64,000 bases of DNA. Source: Gnomoniopsis sp. IMI 355080. Taxonomy: Eukaryota > Ascomycota > Sordariomycetes > Diaporthales > Gnomoniaceae. Position 1 is the first letter of the stretch. Every line of letters begins with the position of its first letter. The stretch spans positions 1-64,000 of the forward strand of contig JAPEVC010000203.1 in the NCBI GenBank assembly GCA_027946555.1. Direction: 5' to 3'. The translations under genes were made by a program, and so were the position numbers. Below are positions 8,085 through 18,375 of this stretch, in pieces. The notes under the pieces were generated by a model that worked only from the letters and a program-made list of their open reading frames with translations, was not told where the DNA came from and did no database searches.

Positions 8085-8915
8085 ATGGGGCAACAACCGT
8101 CGAAACCTCAGAAAGGAGCCAAGATTCAAGTCATTGGGGCTGGTCTCCCTCTAACAGCAAACACCACGTTAAGCAAGGCCCTCGAGACCCTTTTTGAGGG
8201 ACCTGTTTACCATGGAGCCACCCAGGTTTGCAAAGGACTGCCTGAGCATATCCAAAGGTGGATCAAGATATTAGAGAGTACACCGACCCGCAACTCTGCC
8301 GACGAGGCTATGCTGCAGCAGAATCTTGCAGAGGCTTTAGATGGATACATCGCAACCACTGACGGTCCCGGGATGAACTTTGTCCCCGAGCTTATGCGTT
8401 TATATCCGGATGCGAAGGTCCTCTGTTCCATTCGCGACGAGGACGAATGGGTCAAGAGCTGGAACCCTATGAACGAGGGGACTCTAGCATGGTACTTGGA
8501 CATTGTGCTTTTACCGTTGATGGCGCCCCTACGCCACTTGCCGAGATACATGACGGCCCTCACTAGACCAGATGGACGGTGGCAGGAAATGTTCCATTTG
8601 ACTGACGAAGAGAAGCGGGCGTCGGGAAAGTACGTTTGGGAGAGACACATGGAGAACCTAAAGCGGGATGTGCCCAAGGACAAGCTGGTTTTTTACGATG
8701 TGAAGGATGGCTGGGAGCCACTTTGTCGGGCTCTGGGCTGTAAAGTACCAGAGGGTGTTCCCTTCCCCCGTATTGATTACAATGACGGCATCAACGATTA
8801 TGCGAATGCGACGGTGGTGAAAGGTATCACGCGATGGTTGTGTGGCGTGGGCTTGGGCTTGGGGCTGATTGGGCTGTGGTGGTTCGACTTGTCATTTGCA
8901 ATTAACTTACTCTAA
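8085..8915 (+). CDS. Sulfotransferase-like P-loop protein with N-myristoylation-type start and C-terminal anchor (276 aa)
   Basis: The start at 8085 gives MGQQPSK, and the upstream in-frame ATG at 7962 would add 41 residues of leader-like sequence. The region KIQVIGAGLPLTANTTLSKALE (from about residue 14) has the form of the fungal Sulfotransfer_4 family, in which a V-I-G-A-G-x-x-R-T-G-T/S-S-L segment binds the cofactor. Here the loop reads LPLTANTTL, so it is not canonical. Later family-like segments are the F-V-P-E-L, Y-P-D-A-K-V and S-x-R-D-E-x-x-W type elements near residues 100-130. MGxxxS/K at the N-terminus fits an N-myristoylation signal, and the last 30 residues form one hydrophobic helix. 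Membrane attachment at both ends is inferred. It sits just left of the biosynthetic cluster. Whether it acts in it is unknown. Confidence 0.75.
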   Translation: MGQQPSKPQKGAKIQVIGAGLPLTANTTLSKALETLFEGPVYHGATQVCKGLPEHIQRWIKILESTPTRNSADEAMLQQNLAEALDGYIATTDGPGMNFVPELMRLYPDAKVLCSIRDEDEWVKSWNPMNEGTLAWYLDIVLLPLMAPLRHLPRYMTALTRPDGRWQEMFHLTDEEKRASGKYVWERHMENLKRDVPKDKLVFYDVKDGWEPLCRALGCKVPEGVPFPRIDYNDGINDYANATVVKGITRWLCGVGLGLGLIGLWWFDLSFAINLL

Positions 8916-9257
8916 GTATCATGTAGCAATTGGTGTTCTTGAATCGGTATTTATCCCTTTTTCGAGGCCGTTGATTTCCAGGATGGAGATGAACAGGAGA
9001 TCATGTGCACTTATGAAGATAACATTCCATTATCATTATATGGGGAGGTTCTTGAACCTGCCGTCAAGTATTGAGCCGAGTCACCCCCATGTCAACCCGA
9101 AGTCAACAAGGCTGCATATCTTGCGGGACTTCTGAGCTTCAATTCCTGGAGTTCACCATTAATTGAGCCAAGACTGCTCATCTGCCACAATAGCCTTGCG
9201 TTTTCTAGAAACCCTGCGCCCGAGATGTGGCCAAATGCCGACATGATTGATTTCTAT
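8916..9257. other. Noncoding, convergent 3' flanks
   Basis: This is the space between the stop of the sulfotransferase-like gene and the stop of the minus-strand P450. ORFs here are short and show no protein-like character. It presumably holds the two 3' UTRs. Nothing else was seen. Confidence 0.5.
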
Positions 9258-11167
9258 CTATTCAGCCCAATCCTTGGTAATCTTAACCTGAATGCCCGGA
9301 CTATCAGCACGTGGCATTCCAACCACTAGATCAAGATGCACATCGATATCTCGCTCCTTTTGAGTATTAGACACGTCCATGTCGAAACGAGTCAACAATT
9401 TCGCGATGGTCAAGTAAATCTGAGCATAAGCAAGACTGCACGAACAACGTCAGCAACTCAACTCTTCACCAAGTAGGACCATGTAGCTATCGGAGTCATT
9501 TGCAAAGCACTCACTTCATTCCCAAGCAAGCACGAGAGCCACGGCCAAAGACCATCGAGTATTTAGATTTGAGCTGGGGCTCTTCAATCCAGCGTTCTGG
9601 AACGAACTTGAATGGCTCTGGGAAAACGACCGGATTCGTGTGATGGAGATAAAGGCTCTGTGCTACTGCGGTCTGCAAGTCGGTGTTAGACACATTTGCC
9701 CAAAATGCCTTGCAACATATTAAAGCGCAAAGAATCACTGCATGCAGGTGGTCCTCATCCAGGAGGATGTTCATGAGGAAGACGTACCCCAGCCGGGATA
9801 ACCCACTCCTTGTATTGCAGGTCTTCATTCGGTGCTACTCTGGGCATACGAGTGGTGATGCCAGTCGTGATGCGAAGTCCCTCGGATATCACTGCAGACT
9901 TTACTCATCATTAGATATAGCCTACTATGTTTGCAAGTGACTTACAAGGTAAGGCAATGCCTCCAGCTGCGCCAGCGTGACATTATCGCCGGGGTGAGTA
10001 ATAACGGTCTTCAACTCGGCCCGCAATTTCTGTAGGATGACTGGGCTCTCAAAAAGGTAGAAGATAGTGACAGCAAGAGTTCTAGTCATCGTCTCTACCC
10101 CACCAAGGGCCGAGAAAGTCTCTGCATTCAGGCGCTCGGGAGTTTTCTCGGAAGGCGGCAGGTTGCTGTCGATGATGTCCAGGAAAATTGTCTTGGAATT
10201 GACCGAAGCTGGGTGCACTTTAGCGTCCACAGACTGTAAGATCCTCATGGGGTACATCAATTTTCGGGATAAGTTAGCAGTGGATGGACTGAACCATTCC
10301 ACCACTTCTGGCGTAAGATAACCCATAACAGTATTCACTAGGAAGGGGAATTGCCGGCCCAATGGACGGATTTGGCCTACAACTCTGAAGGCATCCAGCC
10401 AGTCAGATCCCCAGTCCTCGCGACGGAGGTTGCCCAGGTCGGCACCTAGGGCGTATGCTGTAGCCATGTCAAAGGACAATGCGGCGACGGCGTAGCTGAG
10501 ATTGACTGATTCCGACGTCTTGCACGCTCTACCAAGGCGGTCAAGGAGTATGTCAATCTTCTCCACGAGCAGGTCTTCGAGCTGGAGGATAGCGCGCTTG
10601 CTAAAGAAGGGATTCAGAGCCCCGCGGCGCATACGGTGTGTCTCATGATCCATCGTCTGCAAGAGGGAACCGCTGACCAATCCCTTGTCCGAATTGTGTA
10701 GAAACCATGGATCGCGGTCGCGCACACGCTTACCGCCAGCATAGATCTCTTCAAAGTAATCTGGGTCATGGATGTGAATAAAATTGGGGTTGATCCGGAC
10801 GATGGGCCCTGGAAAAACTGTAAGCAAGAGGGCCGACCGGCTACGTTGACAAGGCAGCTTGGGTGGCCACTCGAAAGTAGAGAGACTGCTCTCTGGCCGG
10901 GGGAGGCAATTCCATACCATATTCGTCATGAAGCTCTTTGATCTTCCACATGTATCGACCATAGTGAGGCCAAAGATCATAGTAGAATTCATACCAGAAC
11001 GATGCCCCGGCGAGCTTAGGACCTGGAAACTTGGCCAATGGATGCCAAGTAACGCGGTACACGTAAATGCAAGCCCAGTATGTCAGGTAGACCATACCTG
11101 CCACCAAAAGTCCATTTTGGATGGTCAAATAGCTGTCTACCTGCGAGAAAAGTGTTGTGTCTAGCAT
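9258..11167 (-). CDS. Cytochrome P450 monooxygenase, membrane-anchored (519 aa, 5 exons)
   Basis: Exons read 11167-10918, 10808-9946, 9898-9788, 9672-9515 and 9435-9258. All phases close, giving 519 residues. Residues 15-35 form the N-terminal ER anchor, followed by a WHPLAKFPGPK proline-rich hinge. The K-helix motif is SEGLR, spanning the start of exon 3 (acceptor AAAG at 9899). The PERW element and the heme loop FGRGSRACLGM (Cys about 457) are in exon 4. The I-helix segment reads ALGGVETMTRT, so the acidic/Thr pair is partly preserved (V-E-T). The pattern is that of fungal class E group I secondary-metabolism P450s, such as the trichodiene oxygenase/pisatin demethylase type. It lies at the left edge of the PKS cluster, next to the MFS pump and on the same strand. 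Its likely role is oxidation of the polyketide; the site is unknown. Confidence 0.9.
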
Positions 11168-12123
11168 GGTGAGGATGGATTGTTACTCTCTGAAAACCTA
11201 CCTAGATAGGTACGGTCCTTGCACGGAGTACCTAGTTGGGTTACCGTACCAGCAGGAGGTTATAGCATGATTAGATCTCATTGAAGATAAGGCAAGTCTA
11301 CATCGGGAATACTCCGTCACAAACAACAGGCCGGAATGCATGCCTCGGTTGCGAACATTGGATGCAGAGAAGCGGTCCCTAAACGGGCACGGCATGTGCA
11401 TCTTGCCGACCACAACCCTTCACAAAAGTCAGAAGATTTCGTGTGTCCGGAAACCCACGGACGACCTAAAATGGAAACTTCCGAGGACTGAATCGTACGA
11501 CTCGGTGTGGGAGCTAAATGCCCCGAATCAAATTCGCGAGACGGACAACAACAGATTGTGATTCAGGTATTGGGACCTAATAACGCATTAAAAATGAATG
11601 GAAACAATGCGATTTGGCACAACAGGGAAGTCCTTGAAGTTCAATTAGGTGAAACTTCAAGGCGAGCATAGGCTGGTAGACGATATGATCAAGTTTCACG
11701 GCTACAATTTCAGTAATTCTCCAAGTGCCTCAGGTAATGAGATTCCTGACCGATTGGATGTATGTCAGGAACCAACGCCTGGATACAATTTGGGTATAAA
11801 TAACTGACTACTGAAGGCATGGATTGCAAGTTCTTGAGTAGAGATTCTTTTTAATGTACAGATGTTACAGCACCTGATAGCACTCCAAGAAAAGCAGTCT
11901 CGGCGAAGACGAAATCGCGAGATTCTGTACCTCACATACAGACTAAAGTACATGATAAAATATGTGCCTTATAGTTGTGTTATGACAAGTGACATTTAGC
12001 AATATACACTGTGTAATATATCTACCTAGGTGTTCTTGGACTATTTACATTATGCCGAAGTCATCCCATTCACGGTCATCTCTATTGTATGGTGCTAATC
12101 AGCTGGTGGTTGCCTTCTCCCAT
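11168..12123. other. Noncoding: P450 promoter and MFS 3' flank
   Basis: No ORF here has protein-like character. The right part (11570-12060) is AT-richer than its surroundings. A TACCTAGGT site (one base short of the recurrent palindrome) lies at 12023-12031, and a related TACCTAGATAGGTAC arrangement lies near 11210. The P450 promoter must lie in the left part of this region. Confidence 0.5.
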
Positions 12124-13941
12124 TCATGACTTATCAGGCCCAGCCTTGCTGCGTCGATACTGGACTCCAAGAGCACCAATGATGCTGATAGTAGTCAAGA
12201 ACACCGGAAGTTTCCACGCAAAGACGAGGGCATCATTGACAGCATCCATCGCCTCAGTCTTCACGTTGCCAGTTAAGTCACGCGTTATATCAGTAAGGCC
12301 CCCAGCTAACGACTGCTCAATTTGCTGAGGTGGTAAGCCGAGTCGGGCAAGGCCACCTCTGAGTTTATTAACAAAGATAGCTTGTGTGACAGATACCCAG
12401 ATTGATCTGCAAAGATTACAGTGATAGGGTCAGCAAAGTTTTCTTATGACGCGAACATAGAGTAACTTACCCTCCCAGCGACTGAGTCATCATGATGAGG
12501 CTTGATCCTATCGGCATGTCTTCGATGGCCAATAGGCTTTGCATAACCATCAGGGGCGTCTGTGCTGCGAGGCCCATTCCTACTCCGTAAACGATTTGGT
12601 AACCAATCCACACACCGATGGACGACTGTCGGTTCCAAGTAGTAAAGAGGCCAGCTCCAACAGCAGTAAAACACGATGCGGCAACCATGAAAGGCCAAAT
12701 ATGCCCCAAAGAGGCAACACCCATTCCGCAGACGATGGAGGCGATGCACTCGACTATGACCAGCGGGAGGGTGTTGACTCCGGCATGGAGCGGGTCATCT
12801 CCTTTACTTGCTTGGAACCAGCTAGTTTAGAGACAGTGAGTCAGCAATTTGGTGGGAGTTGTTATATGAAAGTGTACTGAACTTACATCGGAATGTAATA
12901 AGCAAACAAGTAACCCGCTCCAACATCAGTAAGCGCAAAGAAAACAGAAGCGTAGACACTTTGCTGTGAAATAATATGCTTTGGAATCATCGCATCCGAA
13001 CCCGCCCACCATCCTTCAACGGCAATGAATGCCAGGCCCAGAATGCCAGATACGACGAGCAATGCAACGATGCGCCTGTCAGACCAGGCGTACGTAGTGC
13101 CTCCCCACTGTAGTGCAATCAAGAGACAGACAACACAGGGAGTCAAGAGGGCCAGGCCATAAAGATCAAGCTTTCGGACAAAAGTCCTGAGAGTCAGAGG
13201 GTCGATTGGTGGCGCCTTGCTAGGAGGACGAATCACCAACAAGAAGATGAAGTAACATGCAGAGCCGATAGGAAGGTTCATGTAGAAATTCCATCGCCAT
13301 GTCACATTCTGTGTCATAGCACCACCTACCATGGGGCCGACAGACATTGCAAGCCCAATCACGCCGCCAATGATACCCGTGACTGCCGGCCTTTGCGGCG
13401 GCGGCGTCAGAATAGGAATCAGTGCAAACTTTAGCAACAGATGTTAACAAGTATTCTTTCAAAGAGGCCCCCTCGGGGGCATGTCAGCAGCAATCTTGCT
13501 TACCGAGCCGACCAATAGTCCAGCGGCACCCACGCCCGCGATGGCGCGCCCTATAATGAAGGCTACCGAATTTGGAGCCCCACCGCAGATACCGGAGCCG
13601 ACGAGAAACAATGCCATACATGCCGTATACACTATGCGAATTGGGTAGCGGACCATAAGCTTCCCAAACTGCAACTGGGCAATGCAAAATGTCATGTAGT
13701 ATACACTGCTGTACCAGCCCAAGTCTTTGAGGGAACGGAACTCGTCAGTGATAGCTGGAGCAGCTGTGGAAATGAGGGTGCTATCAAGGATGACAACGAA
13801 GAGGACTATTCCGATACATGCGTGGGCGAGGTAGAATTGGAACCCCGTAAGGTACTCGTGATCCTCATCTTGCTTGTCACCAGCAGCTCCGACTTTGGCT
13901 GTGACAGCTATGGACTCTGTTGATTTCGACTCTTGCGCCAT
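12124..13941 (-). CDS. MFS drug:H+ antiporter, DHA2/DHA14 type (537 aa, 4 exons)
   Basis: Exons 13941-13504, 13428-12887, 12821-12471 and 12406-12124 give 537 residues and about 14 membrane helices. The cytosolic N-terminus is hydrophilic. Helix 1 starts near residue 38 and carries the LDSTLISTAAPAI signature of the DHA14 group (motif D1, LDxTIVxxALP). FGKLMVRYPIR corresponds to motif A, and GVIGLAMSVGPMVGGAM followed by WRWNFYMNLPIG is the diagnostic motif C/WRW segment. The second exon begins FALIPILTPPPQRP, as in family members. The function is proton-driven export. Its location between the cluster P450 and the regulator suggests product efflux or self-protection. The first intron (13429-13503) has a weak AAAG acceptor, also used in neighbouring genes. 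Confidence 0.92.
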
Positions 13942-15229
13942 AGTGGAGTTTCTGGGCGAATCAGATTGGCAAACACAGGTTAACCGCTTGTTTATTCGTG
14001 TCTATTGGCTGTGGGAATATGCCGAGCTGAGGGACCATCTACATCGAATTCATAGGGACTTTAATCACATAGCCAACTTGACCGGAAATATAACTTGAGT
14101 CGAGGACTGCATTTCTTTGAGTTCGAAGTCCTGGGGGCATTTGTCAGCTGCGTTTAATTGATCAAGAGATAGAAGAGATGTTTCATTGCAGTCATCCCAT
14201 GCAGCCTCCCTGGCGACGACTGCAACAAACTTTGGAAAGATACCCAGCCTGCATCGTGGTCGACTAACAACCCCAATCAGGAAGCAGCCGCAGCTCGAAG
14301 TGGAACGCCAAGAGATATACGGCTGCAACGTTTGATCTTGATGCTGCGCTGCTGGGGTACTCTCCGTACACGTACGATGGTAGTGCAAGTCGGCTTATAC
14401 TCGTTTTAGCTCATCATTGTCACGAAAGTTTAGATTTTGAAAATTTAGTCAGTACAACATCCCAGCCTCCGAGCCTTCACATATTAGGATTGCGCTAATA
14501 GATGTGCTGTATTGTATTCCGTACATTTACCTAGGTATGACTCTTACCACTCGCCCTCCCGACTATTAGTCTTTTTCGATGTCATTTCCTATTTGGGCCA
14601 GAGATGCTACCATCACCACATCCACTTTCATCGTTGTTACCCATATCAAAGAGGTCCGAGTCAGGACTGAGGTTTAATTGCCATTAGGCTAATAGACCTA
14701 GATACGACGATACTGTGCTATACTGGTACAGTGCATGTATATTGAAGCTCGTATAGGTATTTGCGGAATGCTAGCCCACATTGGCAGTCAAAAGATGAAA
14801 AGGAAAAAGGAGGAACACATTCATTGGCCATACAGTACACTCCGTAATAACATTGAGATCAGTCGAAGATCGTAGAGCTATTGGTCATATTCACGCCGGC
14901 TGAGGAGGGCTGATGGGCAGTTGGCAAGGACGTCGGTTCTGAAATGACTACATGAGCACCAAGGCCCACCTGAGATCGAAACATTTGGGCAGGAAAATAC
15001 ACTGCTAAACACTTGAGCGGGCTTTTGAAGCTAGGTTTAGTTTGGACTGAAAGTCTTGTCTCGAGCCATCGTACAACGTTGGAGGAAAAGGAGACCCCCC
15101 AGACCATCGGCCCTCTTGAGAAAGACCCCGTCTATTCTGCAAAAGAACTACTAAGGAGTCTATCAAAGACTGTTGCATTCAAATAAGCATCATGCAGCTG
15201 GCCAAAATCTAATGATACACAGGCTCGGT
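13942..15229. other. Noncoding: MFS promoter and regulator 3' flank
   Basis: About 1.3 kb with only short ORFs lacking protein character. An exact TACCTAGGTA palindrome is at 14528-14537. An ACTCCGTA motif occurs near 14838 and a CTCCGTAC variant near 14362. Nothing else was recognised. Confidence 0.5.
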
Positions 15230-16699
15230 CTATCTTAGCTGCCCTATGATCCACGCAGCCTTTTGCGTATTTTCCAACGCGTCCAGAAGCAATGCAGCTG
15301 CCCGAGCTCTCTTGTCCATGATTCGACTCAAGCGAGTCAATAACGCTTGAAACTCCTTGAAATGCATTGCAACCAGGTCACGTACGAGTCGGACTCGCAT
15401 CTCGGTGGCGCTGACACGATACCGGCCGAAACAGATTTCCATTCCGCTTATCAAGACATGGTCGTCCAACTTAAAATCGCTCGCAGCTGCTTTGGCTCGC
15501 TGTTGCTGGTGTACAAGAAGCCGGCTGCACATTTCAGTGGCGACGTTGCCCAGGTGTTGGGCTACTGTAGCCACCAGCATTGATTTGTCCAGACAAATGC
15601 TGCACTTGCTGCATGTGGTCACACCAATACAAGTGTCGACGCCTCGTCCGAAATTCAAAAGTAGGAAATCCAGACTGCCACCCCCTCCTTCACCTTCATC
15701 GTCTGTCAACGCACCCAAGTTCTCCAGGATGCCGGCCAAGGCGCAAATGCATCGGCAGTCGAAGCTCGTGGCTGTGTCGTGAGGCCAATCTTGCTCTTTA
15801 TGCCCTGGGCTTGGATCGACCGGCTGAGATAGAGATGTGGCAGTTTCGAATTCGGTTCCTCCTTCACGACTATCCAGACCTCTCTGCCTGACCGCGGTCG
15901 ATGCAGAAGACAGTCTGTGACCATGAAAACCCAGAGAAGATTGATCAGTGCCACAATTGAAGTCTGCACCGAGGAGAATCTGGTCGGTTTGGTGGTCCAC
16001 GTTGGTCTCCACACGCTCCTCTGCTGGGCTTGGCTGCAATTCGTCCACGACGAAATCGTCGAAAGAGTCGAGAAACGTTACAGGTTCCTCCGAAGCCAGA
16101 GGTTGAAGAGTTCTACGATCGAAAAGATCGGCTGACCAGCTGGTGGGAGAAGAAGCGTTGTCTCTTATACCCGCGTCGACCGCAGTATTCGACGGTGCTG
16201 ATGCAGAGGACTTTTCGGACCCCCTACTAATGTCCGCGCTCGATTGAGGCGTGAATCTGCCTGCATCTTGTTGGTTCTTGGCCGCTTTGGCAGAGCCTGC
16301 GAGAGACAGCCGCCTTCGGGGTCTTTTTTTCGAGGATACACTGCCGGAGACGTCGTACGTGCATACGCTTGACGTGGCGCGACACCTATCGCATCCGTTC
16401 ACGTTTGAACTGCCGCTGCATTTGAGCTGTGCACGTTGAAAAGTCTTTTTAGTCTTGAACGTGGGCCAGCTGTGTCGCGTCATTTTGCTACTCACTTTAC
16501 GAGCTCGACAAAGATCACAGGCCTGTTTTGTAACAGCGGTCAGATCTGTGTAGTTTGCGAAGTGCCCACCGTTAGAGGCGCCAAGGAAAGGTTTAGTTAC
16601 CACAAGAGCATAGCCACGACCATCAACGCTCGTGTTACTCGACAAGTCAATAAAGCCGATGTCGCCTGTAGAATTGCTGCACCGAAAAGCGCCAAACAT
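15230..16699 (-). CDS. AflR-like Zn2Cys6 transcription factor (466 aa after splicing)
   Basis: The zinc cluster is CX2CX6CX8CX2CX6C and is interrupted by a 69-nt intron (16427-16495, GTGAGT...GCACAG) between RARK and LKC. The intron is a multiple of three without a stop, so an unspliced reading hides it. A basic linker with KKRPRRR follows the cluster. The middle is S/T-rich and disordered. The C-terminal 170 residues contain a cysteine-rich segment (C-R-C-I-C-A-L, then C-S-K-C-S-I-C) and a helical bundle, the layout of the AflR family. The 57 residues before the first Cys are long for this family, and an acceptor-like ACACAG lies just before TDLTAVTKQAC, so an upstream exon may supply the true start. 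It is likely the cluster-specific activator. It has a large 1.7-kb upstream region. Confidence 0.88.
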   Translation of the reverse strand: MFGAFRCSNSTGDIGFIDLSSNTSVDGRGYALVVTKPFLGASNGGHFANYTDLTAVTKQACDLCRARKVSSKMTRHSWPTFKTKKTFQRAQLKCSGSSNVNGCDRCRATSSVCTYDVSGSVSSKKRPRRRLSLAGSAKAAKNQQDAGRFTPQSSADISRGSEKSSASAPSNTAVDAGIRDNASSPTSWSADLFDRRTLQPLASEEPVTFLDSFDDFVVDELQPSPAEERVETNVDHQTDQILLGADFNCGTDQSSLGFHGHRLSSASTAVRQRGLDSREGGTEFETATSLSQPVDPSPGHKEQDWPHDTATSFDCRCICALAGILENLGALTDDEGEGGGGSLDFLLLNFGRGVDTCIGVTTCSKCSICLDKSMLVATVAQHLGNVATEMCSRLLVHQQQRAKAAASDFKLDDHVLISGMEICFGRYRVSATEMRVRLVRDLVAMHFKEFQALLTRLSRIMDKRARAAALLLDALENTQKAAWIIGQLR

Positions 16700-18375
16700 A
16701 ATGACTCCAAATTTACGGCAGTGGAGACCACGTCGTTATACAACTCTCGGTCGTTGGATTTACATGATGCCGTTGGGGCATTAGGACAGTTCATGTATCC
16801 TGCGAGATCTTTGATAGAAGCGTGTTATGGTAGTATTCTGTGGTATCAGAATACATATTGACGGTTCGAGAAGACTTTACTGTACCTGGCTACTATGAAA
16901 CGGTTTACCATCAACAGCCCTGTCTTTATCACTCCCAAAGTTAACTACCGGCATGTACAATGAATGATTCATGCCATTTGAAAGTGTGTTCGAGTCAACG
17001 TTTGGAACGATCGCGGGGTCAACTGTTCATAAGCTCGAGATTAAACATACCTAGGTAGCACTGTGCAATACCTACTCACATGGCTTCTCCTTTGTTTGCA
17101 ATCCATGGATGGCTGCTGCTGTTCAACCCCATAGTGCTTGATAGGAGAGCATGAATTCATGAAGCGGACGCCGGTTTCCTTCCTTCTTCTTTTCTTCTTC
17201 CATACCCCCAGCGGAACGCAGTATACCGCGAATCACCTGAGATAGTCTTGATGGGACTCGTATGTTGGCAATCAACCACATGGCAGATTCAGTAATATGC
17301 CTGCGTCAGAGAGAATGAGATGGTGTCCAAGTAACCATGCTGTCGGGATTTGCGATCTTTGTAACGCGAACTAGCAATTTTGACTTTGACATGGGCTTCA
17401 GTCCTTGTTACATTGCCAGCTTTGGGCAAGAAAGATTGTCGCAAGCGAACCTAAATGTACAGATCAAGGTCTGATCTGTCCCGTAACGCTCGTCAGGCCA
17501 GCCCTCAGGATCTGATCACCATCCAATTAAGAAGGCAGCATCTTGACAAGAGACTGCATTCAGTCTAGCGAAAGCAAATTCAAGATATTTGGGCGCCTGG
17601 GTCCTACTTGAGTGGTTGGTTGCCAACTTTATCACATCGATTGATATCCCTGGCAATGCTATCTCAAGCCAAAAGTATTCAAAACTTTGATGGACAGCCT
17701 ACTAGTGCGCAATAAGTCACGTACGAATTAGAGCCTGAGAGAGCGATATAAGCGATATCAAAGCCCGGGCATGAACCGTTGAATCTCTAAAAAAGGTAAT
17801 CGAGAACAACTGCCCAGAAGCAATGACAGGCAAAGTACTGAATCTAAAGCGTGATGGAATTTGGAAGCGGAAATCAATGAAAGGAATGTGGGGCCGGCCG
17901 TGCAAGTTGCTTGGTCTTCATGTGACACCTGCGCGCGAGATAGCCAATGGAAGATGTCCGATTAGTACTTCCTTCGAATCTTCCGGGACCTCGATCCGTT
18001 GCCGGAAATAAGGTCGCAGCGATGTAGGTCACTCTCTGGTTGTTGCCCATGGGCAATCTTCTCGTCATAGTCCGGCCTCGTCGTGTTATATTCACTTATT
18101 GCCAACGTTTCCCTTAGTCGGGGGCTCGAGCTAATTGACAGTGGAACCAAAGCTTGACTGCAATGTGCATACATGGGCACTCTCAACGTTGGTTTGCATA
18201 TATGCAAACCAATGACTTGAGTGTGCATTCACCATTACAAAGGTTAATATTAGAGAGGGAAAATATGGGTGCGATCGGCCGGGCCTTTTGAATCTGAACT
18301 ACTGACTAGTTTTTCTCTACTGAACATAAGGTGATCTAAAGCAACCCCGAGTCAGAGTAGAAAGTCTGTCAATAC
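16700..18375. other. Long noncoding region upstream of the regulator
   Basis: About 1.7 kb with no convincing ORF, between the regulator start and the P450 stop. It contains an exact TACCTAGGTA at 17048-17057 and the perfect palindrome annotated separately at 18189-18212. The promoter of the regulator must be here. Confidence 0.5.
18189..18212. promoter_or_regulatory. Perfect 24-bp palindrome
   Basis: The left half is TTGGTTTGCATA and the right half is its exact reverse complement with no spacer, so the whole is a 24-bp perfect dyad. It lies about 160 bp past the P450 stop and about 1.5 kb upstream of the regulator start. It could be a dimeric regulator site or a 3'-end hairpin. Function is unproven. 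Confidence 0.6.

Noticed and set aside
13435..13510. Apparent frameshift in the MFS pump near the end of the first ORF
   Set aside because: A 75-nt intron (13429-13503) joins GS to FALIPIL in phase and matches the family.
15357..15891. Plus-strand ORFs across the regulator gene
   Set aside because: They are antisense shadows of the Zn2Cys6 coding frame.
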